Source: Tropicimonas sp. IMCC34011 (lineage in GTDB: Bacteria; Pseudomonadota; Alphaproteobacteria; Rhodobacterales; Rhodobacteraceae). Taken from it: 64,000 nt of DNA. The notes beneath the pieces were generated by a model that had not been told where the DNA came from, searched no databases, and saw only the letters and a list, made by a program, of their open reading frames with translations. The stretch spans positions 682,001 to 746,000 of the forward strand of contig NZ_QMEJ01000001.1 in NCBI RefSeq assembly GCF_003390865.1, written 5' to 3'. Each line of letters begins with the position of its first letter. Within the stretch, counting starts at the first letter, position 1. Positions 25,265 through 34,927 of this stretch are shown here, piece after piece. Position numbers and translations under genes: made by a program.

Positions 25265-26242
25265 ATGGACGGCAGCGCGACTCCGACAGGCCCCGCCCCG
25301 GAGGCGGAGGACGACAGCCACACGAGCGCCTGGCGCGCCCGTCTGGACGCACACGGCCGCATGCACGGCTTTCACGAGCGCCTCGGCCGCGACCATGGGG
25401 CACTCTATACCGAAGACGACGAGGACGTGCTTCTCGTCACCTTCGAGAATGCCGAGATCATCCGCGATGGCGGCGAGACGGAGCTGCCCTACGGCCTGAG
25501 CATCGCCGGCAAGGAGGGCTGGTCCCAGCTCTGCCTCTATTCCGAGGGCGACACCTGGTTCAGGGACGCCGACGTCCACGCCTTCTTCGACAAGCTCATC
25601 GACGAGGGCTTCTTCGATCAGTTCAAGACCGTCCTCTTCTACGGCGCGGGCCCCTGCGGCTATGCGGCCGCGGCCTATTCCGTCGCCTCTCCCGGCGCGC
25701 GACTTCTGCTGATCGGCCCCCAGGCGACGCTCGAGCCCGGCATTGCCGGGTGGGACCGTCGCTGGCCGGAGATGCGCCGCGTCTGCTTCGCGGATCGGTT
25801 CGGCTATGCCCCGCGCATGGCCGACGGTGCCGAACAGGGCTGGATCATCTACGACCCCACCGTGCTCGAGGACGCGATGCATGCCGCGCTCTTCACCCGG
25901 CCGGGCATGACGATGCTGCCGGTGTCCCATCTCGGCACGGCCCCCGAAGGCCATCTCAAGCGGATGAACGTCCTCGTCCCGATCCTCAGGGCCGCCGGCA
26001 AGGGCACGTTCGACGCAAAGGCCTTCGCCCGCCACTGGCGCCGGCGTCATGACTACCCGCCCTACCTCCGCCGCACGCTCGGCAAGCTCGAGGAGGAGGA
26101 TCGCCCGCTTCTGGCCGCGCTCTGGGCGCGCGCCGCGCTCAAGGTGGCGAACCGCCCCCGGTTCCGCCGCGCCCTAGCCGCCGCCGAGGAGGCCCTGGCC
26201 GCGAAGGGTCGCACCCTGCCGCCGGCCCGCGAGGACGACTAG
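25265..26242 (+). CDS. Conserved Rhodobacterales protein, often labelled PAPS reductase
   Basis: ATG 25265 with GGAG six bases upstream gives 325 residues. Recognisable blocks are GWSQLCLYSEGDTWFRDADVHAFFDKLIDEGFFDQF, VLFYGAGPCGYAAAAYSVASPGA, the FADRFGYAP turn and EDAMHAALF. Similar proteins in Rhodobacterales are annotated as phosphoadenosine phosphosulfate reductase, but I see neither the P-loop-like PP-motif nor the C-terminal catalytic cysteine of that family, so that name is probably an error. The G-A-G-P-C-G-Y segment looks like a hydrolase or Rossmann turn. Function is unknown. It follows the methyltransferase-like gene by about 150 bases. Confidence 0.6.
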   Translation: MDGSATPTGPAPEAEDDSHTSAWRARLDAHGRMHGFHERLGRDHGALYTEDDEDVLLVTFENAEIIRDGGETELPYGLSIAGKEGWSQLCLYSEGDTWFRDADVHAFFDKLIDEGFFDQFKTVLFYGAGPCGYAAAAYSVASPGARLLLIGPQATLEPGIAGWDRRWPEMRRVCFADRFGYAPRMADGAEQGWIIYDPTVLEDAMHAALFTRPGMTMLPVSHLGTAPEGHLKRMNVLVPILRAAGKGTFDAKAFARHWRRRHDYPPYLRRTLGKLEEEDRPLLAALWARAALKVANRPRFRRALAAAEEALAAKGRTLPPAREDD

Positions 26243-26291
26243 GTCCGCATCCTTTCGGCGCCGCCCTGCGGCCGGGGACCCGCGCGCGCCT

Positions 26292-26328
26292 CCATTTTCA
26301 TCTTTCCGACGCAATATCTCCGCCCGAG
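26292..26328 (-). repeat. REP-like extragenic element (copy B, minus orientation)
   Basis: Read on the minus strand the sequence contains CGGGCGGAGATATTG, then GTCGGAAAGATGAAAATGG. The ATATT...AAAGATGAA..GG portion resembles copy A at 15980-16043. It lies in the 190-base gap upstream of ureC. The rest of the gap (26243-26433) is GC-rich with several short hairpins and no gene. Confidence 0.4.
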
Positions 26329-26433
26329 GCCCGATCGGCCATGGGCGGGGCGCCGGTACCGCGGCGCCGCGCTTGACCCGTCCGGCCCGGATCGCGTCCA
26401 CTGGCGCAAACGATCCCCACGAGGCCCTCCCCC

Positions 26434-28143
<1,710 letters not shown>

Positions 28144-28272
28144 GGATCATGCTGCAGGTGCAGCCATGCGCCGACCCCCAGGCTTTTCGTCGCCGCTCCC
28201 CTGCCGCCCGGACCGCGCGCTTGCCGGAGGCCCTTGTTTTCCTGCGCCATGCATCTCACGCAACCCTATATT

Positions 28273-28289
28273 GGTCAGTATGCATGACC
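28273..28289. promoter_or_regulatory. Palindromic operator-like site between ureC and the DUF1127 gene
   Basis: GGTCA-N7-TGACC forms a perfect inverted repeat with the AT-rich centre GTATGCA, and a second ATGCAT lies at 28249-28254. It sits within a 260-base gap (28144-28404) that otherwise has no gene, about 115 bases before the DUF1127 start, in the least GC-rich part of the gap (CTATATTGG). This suggests a regulated promoter for the DUF1127 gene and possibly ureEFG. The binding protein is unknown. Confidence 0.4.
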
Positions 28290-28404
28290 TTGCCATGAGC
28301 CTCGTGCAACGCGGGTCTTCGGCCTTGTCGGTGGTCGTCTTCCGCGCTGCGGCATAACTTGGCGTCAGCAGCAGACAACGACATTCGAGAGCAGGAACCA
28401 TACC

Positions 28405-28632
28405 ATGGCCTTCATCACCGGCACCCACAGCACCGACCACGCCAGCACCCTTGGCAGCGCCATCGCGGCCCCCTTCCGCGCCTTCGGCCGCTTCCTCGTG
28501 TCGATCGGCGAGAGCAATGCCCGCCTCCGCCGCGTGCAGGAGCTGCAGAACCTGACGGACGCACAGCTTGCCAAGCGTGGCCTGACCCGCGACGACATCG
28601 TGCGCTACGTCTTCCGCGACAGGCTCTACTGA
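28405..28632 (+). CDS. DUF1127 domain-containing small protein
   Basis: The 75-residue protein ends with the DUF1127 (YjiS-like) motif ELQNLTDAQLAKRGLTRDDIVRYVFRDRLY; the arginine-rich segment ahead of it (NARLRRVQEL) is typical. Alphaproteobacterial DUF1127 proteins are short, abundant under stress, and have been linked to RNA binding and to phosphate or nitrogen responses. The ribosome binding site is weak (AGGAA, 11 bases before ATG). It interrupts the urease genes between ureC and ureE and appears to have its own leader. Whether it is part of the urease unit is uncertain. Confidence 0.88.
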   Translation: MAFITGTHSTDHASTLGSAIAAPFRAFGRFLVSIGESNARLRRVQELQNLTDAQLAKRGLTRDDIVRYVFRDRLY

Positions 28633-28697
28633 TCAGCCGCCGCGTCAGCATGCAGCATGGCCCTTGCGGGCCCCGTCAGGACAGCTAACCTGACCTG

Positions 28698-29273
28698 ATG
28701 ACGCAGATGGACGACAGATCGGCCGCAGAGGCCAGACCAAACGGCCCCGACGCGAAACCGCGCCGGGCCGTTTCCGTTTCAAGGGGCACCTTTGACGGCG
28801 CCGACGAGACAGTGACCCTCGATTACGATGGCCGCATGATCCGCCGGAAGCGCCTTGTGACCGACACCGGCGCCGCAATCCTCGTCGATCTCGAAGCGGT
28901 GACTTCCCTCGAGGAGGGCGATTCGCTCGAGCTGGAGCATGGCGGCCGCATCGGCGTGCGCGCCGCGCCGGAGACGCTTCTCGAGATCCGGGGCGACCTG
29001 CCCCGTCTTGCGTGGCACATCGGGAATCGCCACGCGCCCTGCCAAATCGGCGACGGACATCTCCTCATCCGGCAGGACCATGTCCTGGCCGCCATGCTCC
29101 GCCAGCTCGGCGCCGACGTGACCGAGATCACCGGTCCGTTCCGCCCCGAGGGCGGCGCATACGGGCACGGCCGGACGATGGGTCACGACCACGGCCATTC
29201 CGGCGACCACGACCATGCCCACCCGCACGATCACGCGCACCGGCATGCGCACGACCACGATCCGCAGCCATGA
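28698..29273 (+). CDS. ureE: Urease accessory protein UreE
   Basis: UreE is the nickel metallochaperone for urease assembly. The 191-residue product has the N-terminal peptide-binding-like domain (VTLDYDGRMIRRKRLVTDTGAAILVDL), the metal-binding core (LAWHIGNRHAPCQIGDGHLLIRQDHVLAAML, containing the bridging histidine) and a very histidine-rich C-terminal tail from about residue 160 onward. The tail has roughly 17 histidines and should bind several nickel ions. The N-terminus is some 20 residues longer than usual; a second ATG lies at residue 4. Its stop overlaps the YrhK start (ATGA). Confidence 0.95.
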   Translation: MTQMDDRSAAEARPNGPDAKPRRAVSVSRGTFDGADETVTLDYDGRMIRRKRLVTDTGAAILVDLEAVTSLEEGDSLELEHGGRIGVRAAPETLLEIRGDLPRLAWHIGNRHAPCQIGDGHLLIRQDHVLAAMLRQLGADVTEITGPFRPEGGAYGHGRTMGHDHGHSGDHDHAHPHDHAHRHAHDHDPQP

Positions 29274-29551
29274 AGCTCTTCAATCCCGATCAGCGGAAGC
29301 GCAGCCACAAGCACAAGCGCGTCTATGCCCGGTACGAGCTGGCCTACACGTTCGTCGATTTCGGCGCGGCGGTGTCCTTCGTCATCGGGTCCGTCATGTT
29401 CTTCTTCGAGAGCTGGCAGACGGCCGGGACGTGGCTGTTCCTCATCGGATCCCTTCTCTTCGCCGCCAAACCGACGATCCGCGTCGCGCGGGAGCTGCAC
29501 TACCTTCGAATCGGCGACAGGAAAGATCTCGCCGAGCGCTATGAAGAGTGA
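29270..29551 (+). CDS. YrhK domain-containing membrane protein
   Basis: The 93-residue protein has a basic N-terminus (KLFNPDQRKRSHKHKRVYARYE) and two membrane segments, AYTFVDFGAAVSFVIGSVMFFF and GTWLFLIGSLLFAAKPTIR, matching the YrhK domain. It overlaps ureE by four bases and ureF by eleven bases, so all three are translationally coupled. YrhK genes at this position recur in Rhodobacterales urease clusters; a role in nickel or urea handling is possible but unproven. Confidence 0.85.
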   Translation: MKLFNPDQRKRSHKHKRVYARYELAYTFVDFGAAVSFVIGSVMFFFESWQTAGTWLFLIGSLLFAAKPTIRVARELHYLRIGDRKDLAERYEE

Positions 29552-30188
29552 TGCGCTGAGGGCGCGGCTCAGCCTCGTCCAGTGGCTGTCTCCTGCCTTC
29601 CCCATCGGCGCCTTCGCCTACTCCTCCGGGCTGGAGACGGCCGTTGCGGAGGGCGCCGTCGGCTCGGCCGCCGAGCTGGAGCTCTGGCTGGACGGGGTGC
29701 TTCGGTTCGGATCAGGGCGTCAGGACGCGGCGCTTCTCTGCGCGGCAATGGCGCCGGACGCGGATCTGGCCGGCCTGTCCGCCCTCGCCCGTGCCCTCGC
29801 GCCAAGCGCCGAGCGCCTGAAGGAGACCGAGGAACAGGGGGACGCGTTCGCCCGGACCGTCACCGGCGCCACCGGCGTCGAGTGTATCCCCGCCCCCCTT
29901 CCCGTCGCCCTGGGCGCCGCCGCCGCTCAGCTTGGCGCCGACGCGCAGGAAGTCGCGGCGCTTTATCTCCAGGCTTTCGCCGGAACCCTCGTCTCCGCGG
30001 CCATCCGCCTCGTCCCCCTTGGACAGACCGAGGGACAGCGCGTGATCGCACGGCTTCAGGGCACGATCCTCGCCATCGCGGCGGCCGCGCCCGGAACCGA
30101 CCCAGCCGCCATCGGCAGCGCCGCCTTCGGCGCCGATCTCGCCTCGGCGGCGCACGAGACATTGCAGCCCCGCCTCTTCCTGACCTGA
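29541..30188 (+). CDS. ureF: Urease accessory protein UreF
   Basis: UreF joins UreD and UreG in the complex that delivers nickel to apo-urease. The 215-residue product starts at ATG 29541 inside the end of the YrhK gene and shows the family features [24 protein letters not shown] (about residues 11-34), [26 protein letters not shown] and [21 protein letters not shown]. It is all-helical and of normal length. UreG follows after 14 bases. Confidence 0.94.
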   Translation: MKSDALRARLSLVQWLSPAFPIGAFAYSSGLETAVAEGAVGSAAELELWLDGVLRFGSGRQDAALLCAAMAPDADLAGLSALARALAPSAERLKETEEQGDAFARTVTGATGVECIPAPLPVALGAAAAQLGADAQEVAALYLQAFAGTLVSAAIRLVPLGQTEGQRVIARLQGTILAIAAAAPGTDPAAIGSAAFGADLASAAHETLQPRLFLT

Positions 30189-30202
30189 AGGACCTCTTTC
30201 CC

Positions 30203-30814
30203 ATGGCAAGCCCCAACGGCCCTCTCCGCGTCGGCATCGGCGGTCCCGTCGGCGCTGGAAAGACGACACTGACCGAGAAGCTGTGCCGCGCGCTCTCGGG
30301 CCGTCTCTCAATGGCCGTGGTGACGAACGACATCTACACCCGCGAGGATGCCGATGCCCTCGTCCGCGCGCAGGCGCTGCCATCGGAGCGCATTCGCGGC
30401 GTGGAGACAGGCGGTTGCCCGCACACGGCGATCCGGGAGGATGCGTCGATCAACCTTGCCGCCATCGCCGATCTGCGCCGGGCGATCCCGGATCTCGACC
30501 TCGTTCTCATCGAATCGGGTGGAGACAATCTCGCGGCCACCTTCTCGCCTGAGCTTGCGGATCTGACGATCTACGTGATCGACACCGCCGCCGGGCAGGA
30601 CATCCCCCGCAAGAAGGGCCCGGGCCTCACGAAGTCCGACCTGCTGGTGGTCAACAAGACCGACCTTGCGCCCCATGTCGGCGTGGATGTCGACCTTCTG
30701 CGCAGCGACACCGAGGCGGCCCGGAACGGCCGGCCCTATGTCCTAGCGTCTCTCGCATCCGGCGACGGGGTCGAGGAGATCGCGGAATTCGTGATGCGCG
30801 AGGGCGGTTTCTAG
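30203..30814 (+). CDS. ureG: Urease accessory protein UreG (GTPase)
   Basis: UreG is the SIMIBI-class GTPase that powers nickel insertion. The 203-residue sequence has the P-loop [17 protein letters not shown] at about residues 12-28 and the metal-binding CPH of [17 protein letters not shown]. It also has the [15 protein letters not shown] segment, the switch region [15 protein letters not shown] and the guanine motif NKTD. Translation starts at ATG 30203 behind GAAGGA. It is the last gene of the plus-strand urease half; the opposing half ends 55 bases further on. Confidence 0.97.
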   Translation: MASPNGPLRVGIGGPVGAGKTTLTEKLCRALSGRLSMAVVTNDIYTREDADALVRAQALPSERIRGVETGGCPHTAIREDASINLAAIADLRRAIPDLDLVLIESGGDNLAATFSPELADLTIYVIDTAAGQDIPRKKGPGLTKSDLLVVNKTDLAPHVGVDVDLLRSDTEAARNGRPYVLASLASGDGVEEIAEFVMREGGF

Positions 30815-30832
30815 GAGCATCACGTCCGTACC

Positions 30833-30865
30833 AGGGCGCCCCTCCCGAGGAGATGAATGGCCCGG
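30833..30865 (+). repeat. REP-like extragenic element (copy C)
   Basis: AGGGCGCCCCTCCCGAGG is followed by AGATGAATGGCCCGG. The GATGAA-Y-GGCCC-GG end resembles copy A at 16029-16043, but the TATTT centre is missing. It occupies the short gap between the convergent ureG and SRPBCC genes and lies opposite in orientation to copy B upstream of ureC. Confidence 0.35.
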
Positions 30866-30868
30866 AGG

Positions 30869-31309
30869 TCAGACCGCCTGGCGTTCCAGCATCTCCACGC
30901 GCCTCGGGTGACGGCGGGAATAGAGAAGCCGGGCCCAAGCCGCATAAAGGGCGGTCAGGGGGCCGGCGTCGATCTCGATCTCCTCGGACAGGCGGGATCC
31001 GCACCCGCGCGGCGTGACCGCAAAGGTGTGACGCCAGCGGCGCACGCCCATCCCCTTTTCTTCGGACAGGCAGGTCATGGCGTCGTCGTCGCAGGCGATG
31101 ACACGCATGGTATAGGGCTGCGGCGGCAAGCGGCCGAAAAGCCGAACCCGGACGTCGATCTCCTGGCCCTCGCGGACCCGGCCGTCCGGCAGGCCGGAGA
31201 AGCTGACGAGACCGTCGCAGGATCGCGCGAGCGCGCCGTAATCGGTGGCGAGGCGCCAGAGCCTGTCCGGCGGGGCATCGTAATCGTGCCGGAGCCGAAC
31301 CGTCCTCAT
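30869..31309 (-). CDS. SRPBCC (START-like) family protein
   Basis: From ATG 31309 the 146-residue protein reads MRTVRLRHDYDAPPDRLWRLATDYGAL, the standard beginning of SRPBCC/polyketide-cyclase-like domains, followed by a beta-rich middle and a long C-terminal helix. Such proteins bind hydrophobic ligands; the ligand cannot be inferred. Its start overlaps the stop of the GFA gene (ATGA), so the two form an operon at the end of the minus-strand urease half. An upstream ATG at 31339 is less likely because of that overlap pattern. Confidence 0.75.
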   Translation of the reverse strand: MRTVRLRHDYDAPPDRLWRLATDYGALARSCDGLVSFSGLPDGRVREGQEIDVRVRLFGRLPPQPYTMRVIACDDDAMTCLSEEKGMGVRRWRHTFAVTPRGCGSRLSEEIEIDAGPLTALYAAWARLLYSRRHPRRVEMLERQAV

Positions 31310-31797
31310 GCTACCCACAGGCCCCGCGCCTTGTGCCAATCCTCAAGGCTCTCGTCCGGATAGCCCTCGAAATGCGTCTCTGCCGGGCCGTCCGGGACCC
31401 GGGCCCAGGACGCCTTGTCCGCGAGCAGGATGTGGACGCGCTCCGGTGCGGCGGGAAGGTCCGTGTCGATGGCGCTGGCGAAGGGATGGATCAGGTCCGG
31501 CCAGCCCGGATCGTAGACCCAGAGAGCCGCGCCGCAGCCGGTGCAGAAACTGCGTTCTCCGGAGGAGGTCTCGCAGATGCCGCCCCGCTCGATCTCGGCG
31601 CTGAACCTGCCGATTACGTCCTCACCGGATACGGTCAGCGTCTTTGCGAGCCCGCCCAGATTGATCGCATAGCCACCGCCTCCGCCCGTCTTTCGGCAGA
31701 TCGAGCAGTAGCAAAGCTGGTAGGGTACGGGTGTGTGGCTCTGAAGCGTGAAGTGCACGGCGCCGCAGCGGCAGGAGCCCTCGAGCGTCATCGGCAT
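31306..31797 (-). CDS. GFA family protein
   Basis: The 163-residue protein has the GFA zinc fold: CRCGAVHF (Cys9, Cys11), CYCSICRKTGGGG and FCTGCGAALW. The family includes glutathione-dependent formaldehyde-activating enzyme and centromere protein V, but most bacterial members have no tested activity. GGGAGA precedes ATG 31797; a second ATG two codons later is possible. It overlaps the SRPBCC gene and follows two phasin-like genes in the urease region. Confidence 0.88.
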   Translation of the reverse strand: MPMTLEGSCRCGAVHFTLQSHTPVPYQLCYCSICRKTGGGGGYAINLGGLAKTLTVSGEDVIGRFSAEIERGGICETSSGERSFCTGCGAALWVYDPGWPDLIHPFASAIDTDLPAAPERVHILLADKASWARVPDGPAETHFEGYPDESLEDWHKARGLWVA

Positions 31798-31801
31798 ATC
31801 G

Positions 31802-32116
31802 TCAACGTCTCCCTGAGAGGCGTTTCGCGTTGCGGCTCGTTTCCTTGCGCAGGGGCCGGATGGCCGCGGTCATGATCTCGTCCGGGCGCTTGCCGGTCAT
31901 GGCCGCCATCCAGGCGGCCATGGCGGAGGCGTTGAAGGCAGGGGCCTTCTCGCTGACCATGCGGCTGTTCTCGCTGGCGGCGACGGGCCAGAGGCCGGCG
32001 GCGCCGAGGGTCCGGTAGGCGATCACCATCTGGGCCTCCTGCGCGAGCAGCATAGACTGGGTCCACGCCGAACAGATATGGGTGGCAAGCTCCCACGGGG
32101 CCGGATTGCGTGGCAT
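31802..32116 (-). CDS. Phasin-like small protein (Rhodobacterales 'antifreeze protein' type)
   Basis: The 104-residue alanine/methionine-rich helical protein begins MPRNPAPWELATHICSAWTQSMLLAQEAQMVIAYRTLGAAGLW and ends in a basic tail (KETSRNAKRLSGRR). Similar short proteins in Rhodobacterales are often misnamed antifreeze protein. The pattern of a helical region with Met/Trp and an AAGLW turn resembles phasins that coat polyhydroxyalkanoate granules. It shares this style with the neighbouring gene at 32152-32724. Function is unproven; no PHA genes are nearby. Confidence 0.6.
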   Translation of the reverse strand: MPRNPAPWELATHICSAWTQSMLLAQEAQMVIAYRTLGAAGLWPVAASENSRMVSEKAPAFNASAMAAWMAAMTGKRPDEIMTAAIRPLRKETSRNAKRLSGRR

Positions 32117-32151
32117 GGTCTTCTATCTCCCGTGGCCGGAGCGGCCGGATG

Positions 32152-32724
32152 TCAGGACTTGTCGCCGGAGCGGGGCGTGGCGCGGTTGCCCGCCCTGGCC
32201 GGCTGGCGTTTGGTGGTGCTGCGGGTGCTGCGCGAGGCGGTCGGCTTTGCGGCCTGTTTGCGCGCCGGGGCGGCGCTCTTCGAAGCACGGGCGGGTGTCG
32301 CGGATGCGGCAGCGGGCTTTTCCGTGTTGGAGCCTGCATTGGCAGGAACGGCCTTCGGCGCCTCGACCTTGACCGGCGCGGATGCGGGCTTGGCATCCTT
32401 CTTCGCAACGGAGCGCTCGTAGATTTCCTCGATGGAGTGCGGCGCAGGCGCCGAGGCGGCCGATCTGACACTGGCCGGCGTCTTGCGCGCAACCGGGGCA
32501 CGCGCGGCCGGTGCTGCCTTTCCGGTGGGCACGGGCTTCACTTCGGTGGCATGCTTGCCGCCCGTCAGGGGGCGGTACGCGGCCATGGCGCAGAGGCCCG
32601 GCATGAGCATGGCGCTTTGCCAGCCGCTGGTCACGCCGTAGACGGATTTCATCGTCTCGGCCTGCATTTCAGACGCCTTCGCCCACATGGTGAAGTTGGC
32701 GCGCCAGAAGTCCATCGGTGTCAT
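32152..32724 (-). CDS. Phasin-like protein with long Ala/Pro/Lys-rich tail
   Basis: The first 50 residues (MTPMDFWRANFTMWAKASEMQ, then SVYGVTSGWQSAML) look like the helical head of the adjacent phasin-like protein. Residues about 60-190 are a disordered, strongly basic Ala/Pro/Lys/Arg/Ser tail resembling histone-H1-like or AlgP-type tails. Such a tail could bind nucleic acid or granule surfaces, as in PhaF-type phasins. It lies 49 bases after ureB on the same strand. The assignment is structural analogy only. Confidence 0.55.
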   Translation of the reverse strand: MTPMDFWRANFTMWAKASEMQAETMKSVYGVTSGWQSAMLMPGLCAMAAYRPLTGGKHATEVKPVPTGKAAPAARAPVARKTPASVRSAASAPAPHSIEEIYERSVAKKDAKPASAPVKVEAPKAVPANAGSNTEKPAAASATPARASKSAAPARKQAAKPTASRSTRSTTKRQPARAGNRATPRSGDKS

Positions 32725-32773
32725 GATCTCGTCGTTCCTTTCGGATGCGGGCGTGAAATGGCGCGGGCGATCC

Positions 32774-33079
32774 TCAGAGATCGCCCATCACCTCGGCATT
32801 GAACCCGACGACCCGCCTCGCCCCGCCATAGGGAACGAGGCGGACTTCGCGGGTCTGCCCCGGCTCGAACCGCACCGCGGTCCCGGCAGCGATGTCGAGC
32901 CGCTGGCCGCGCGCTGCGGCGCGGTCGAACTCGAGAGCGGAGTTGGTTTCGGCAAAGTGGTAGTGGCTTCCGACCTGGACCGGTCGATCTCCGGTATTGG
33001 CCACCAGAAGCACCGTCTGTTCGGCACCGTCGTTCAGCACGATATCTCCTGCCGCGACGATGATTTCTCCGGGAATCAT
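32774..33079 (-). CDS. ureB: Urease subunit beta
   Basis: This 101-residue non-catalytic subunit is beta-rich and full length: [19 protein letters not shown], then [26 protein letters not shown] and [22 protein letters not shown], which are all family landmarks. It forms the urease trimer with UreA and UreC. The start at 33079 overlaps the HD-domain gene stop by four bases (ATGA), which shows that the HD gene is truly embedded between ureA and ureB in one transcript. Confidence 0.96.
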   Translation of the reverse strand: MIPGEIIVAAGDIVLNDGAEQTVLLVANTGDRPVQVGSHYHFAETNSALEFDRAAARGQRLDIAAGTAVRFEPGQTREVRLVPYGGARRVVGFNAEVMGDL

Positions 33080-33651
33080 GCATTTTCTCCTGAGCGGGGG
33101 GCGGTCAGCCCGTTTGCCTTGCGCGCTTCGGCGACGGCATGGTCGAAGAGGTGCTCCAGAAGCGCGTCGGTTCCGCGGCAGGCGTCGACGACGCGCTCCG
33201 CCCCGTCGATGTACTCCCGGGCAGCCGCCTCGTCCCATGCGCCCGGATTGCGGAAGAAATCACGCACGTTCGACGTCTGGTCGGCGATCTTGACGCGCTT
33301 CACAGGCAGCGTCGCATCGGCCATGTGCTCGGCCTGACGATCCTTCATCTCTGCGCGCGAAAGACCCTCCCAGTCCGGCGGATTGGTCAGCGCCTCCACG
33401 ATGTCCGCTACCGTCTCGCCGAAGTCGCGGCGGATGTCGCCGAGGGTGACGTCGCCATCCTCGACCGTGTCGTGCAGCACGGCGGCGATGACCTCGTCCG
33501 GCGTTCCGTGCTCGGAGACGAGCCGCGCGACCTCGGCTGGGTGATTGATGTAGGGCGTGACGTCCGAGCCTTTGCGCCGCTGGCCCGAATGGGTTTCGGC
33601 CGCGATCACGTAGGCGAGGGTCAGGCGCTGGAGGGTGGTCTGGTCTGTCAT
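33076..33651 (-). CDS. HD-domain hydrolase, RelA/SpoT (MESH1)-like
   Basis: The 191-residue protein has the metal-binding pattern of (p)ppGpp hydrolase domains: [16 protein letters not shown] (His21), [11 protein letters not shown] (His37), [13 protein letters not shown] (His60-Asp61, Glu64-Asp65) and [12 protein letters not shown] near residue 125. No synthetase or regulatory domain is present, so it is a single-domain hydrolase. It could act on (p)ppGpp, NADPH or another nucleotide. It lies between ureA and ureB, two bases after ureA and overlapping ureB, an unusual insertion in a urease operon. Confidence 0.85.
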   Translation of the reverse strand: MTDQTTLQRLTLAYVIAAETHSGQRRKGSDVTPYINHPAEVARLVSEHGTPDEVIAAVLHDTVEDGDVTLGDIRRDFGETVADIVEALTNPPDWEGLSRAEMKDRQAEHMADATLPVKRVKIADQTSNVRDFFRNPGAWDEAAAREYIDGAERVVDACRGTDALLEHLFDHAVAEARKANGLTAPRSGENA

Positions 33652-33652
33652 G

Positions 33653-33955
33653 CTACCGGATCGGGTGATGGACGGTCACGAGCTTGGTGCCGTCCGGGAA
33701 GGTCGCTTCCACCTGAACGTCGTGGATCATCTCCGGGATCCCGTCCATGCACTGATCGGCGCTGACGACACCGGCGCCGGCCTCCATCAGATCGGCGACG
33801 GAGCGGCCGTCCCGTGCGCCTTCGACGACGTAATCGGTTATCAGCGCGATGGCTTCGGGGTGGTTCAGCTTCACGCCGCGCTCCAGCCGCCCGCGCGCGA
33901 CCATCGCGGCGACGCTGATCAGCAGCTTGTCCTTCTCACGGGGGCTCAGGTTCAT
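33653..33955 (-). CDS. ureA: Urease subunit gamma
   Basis: The 100-residue small subunit begins [20 protein letters not shown] and includes [66 protein letters not shown], a canonical UreA. I start at ATG 33955; the open frame continues upstream through ureD but without homology. It follows ureD by 16 bases and precedes the HD-domain gene. Confidence 0.97.
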   Translation of the reverse strand: MNLSPREKDKLLISVAAMVARGRLERGVKLNHPEAIALITDYVVEGARDGRSVADLMEAGAGVVSADQCMDGIPEMIHDVQVEATFPDGTKLVTVHHPIR

Positions 33956-33971
33956 GTCCGTCCTTCTTTCG

Positions 33972-34835
33972 TTAATCCTGCCAGACGCGGGGCATCGGGG
34001 CGCCGCCGCGCAACGTCGCGAAGAGGCTGCGCAAGGCGCGCCGCAGAGGGAAGGCGTCCGGCGCCGCGAGACGCGCGACGAGCCGTCCGTTCCAGGCCGA
34101 GGCGACAGCGCGCACGCCGTGCCCGTCTCTCGTGACCCCGGCGAGCGCGTCCCGCGCCGGCCCGAGCCCATCCTCGGCGCCATCCGCGATCAGGGCAACC
34201 GTGGAAAAGGCGCGGTCCCCTCCGAAGAGCGCAGGATCCCCGGCACGGGCCAGCGCCTCGGCGCCGATCTCCACCGGGTCGATCCAGAGCGGCACGCCGC
34301 CGCGGACCACTTCGCGCCGGTCGAGGAGGCGCACGTTCCTCAGCACCTCCCCCATCGCGGCCCGTCCGAGGACCAGCGTCTCCACCATCAGAAGGCGCGC
34401 GCCGGGGGCCAGCTCGGCACGGGTGCGCCTGGCCATCGCGGCGCGCTCGAAGAGGATCGTCTCCTGCGGCAGCCAGTCGAGGGAGGCGCCCGAGGCGAGG
34501 CTGAGATCGGTGCGCACATCTGCCGCCGGCCCCTCGAGGGAGGCATAGGCGCGCTCGGCGGTCTGCGTGGTGCCGACGGCGCGCGCGCCGGCTGCGAGAT
34601 CGAGCGAGAAGGTGAGCCGGTCCCCGGCCGTCAGCCCGCCCGACGTGTTCAGAAACACCGCCTCGGGCACCCTGCCCGGACTGCGCGGAAGCATCGCCTT
34701 GGCGCAGCCTGACTGGTGCAGGCCGGTGAGACGCGCGCCGCCCGGGGCCGCTGCGAAGGCCACATGCGCGCGCCCCTCGGCGCGCTGCAATCGTCCCGTC
34801 GCTCGGCTGCCGTCCAACATCATCGCGTCCCTCAC
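33972..34835 (-). CDS. ureD: Urease accessory protein UreD
   Basis: UreD (UreH) forms the scaffold with UreF and UreG on apo-urease. The 287-residue product has the characteristic [57 protein letters not shown] and [23 protein letters not shown] segments. It is the first gene of the minus-strand urease half, with its promoter expected in the 92-base divergent gap to pyrC. A start at ATG 34820 (MLDG) or 34823 (MMLDG) instead of 34835 is possible. Confidence 0.93.
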   Translation of the reverse strand: MRDAMMLDGSRATGRLQRAEGRAHVAFAAAPGGARLTGLHQSGCAKAMLPRSPGRVPEAVFLNTSGGLTAGDRLTFSLDLAAGARAVGTTQTAERAYASLEGPAADVRTDLSLASGASLDWLPQETILFERAAMARRTRAELAPGARLLMVETLVLGRAAMGEVLRNVRLLDRREVVRGGVPLWIDPVEIGAEALARAGDPALFGGDRAFSTVALIADGAEDGLGPARDALAGVTRDGHGVRAVASAWNGRLVARLAAPDAFPLRRALRSLFATLRGGAPMPRVWQD

Positions 34836-34927
34836 GCCCCCATGGTAGATCCCTCCGCCCGATGCTGCAACGCGGCATTGCCCGTTTTCGCTGGACCGTC
34901 CCCGAGTGGCGAGGCTAACAGGATCCC

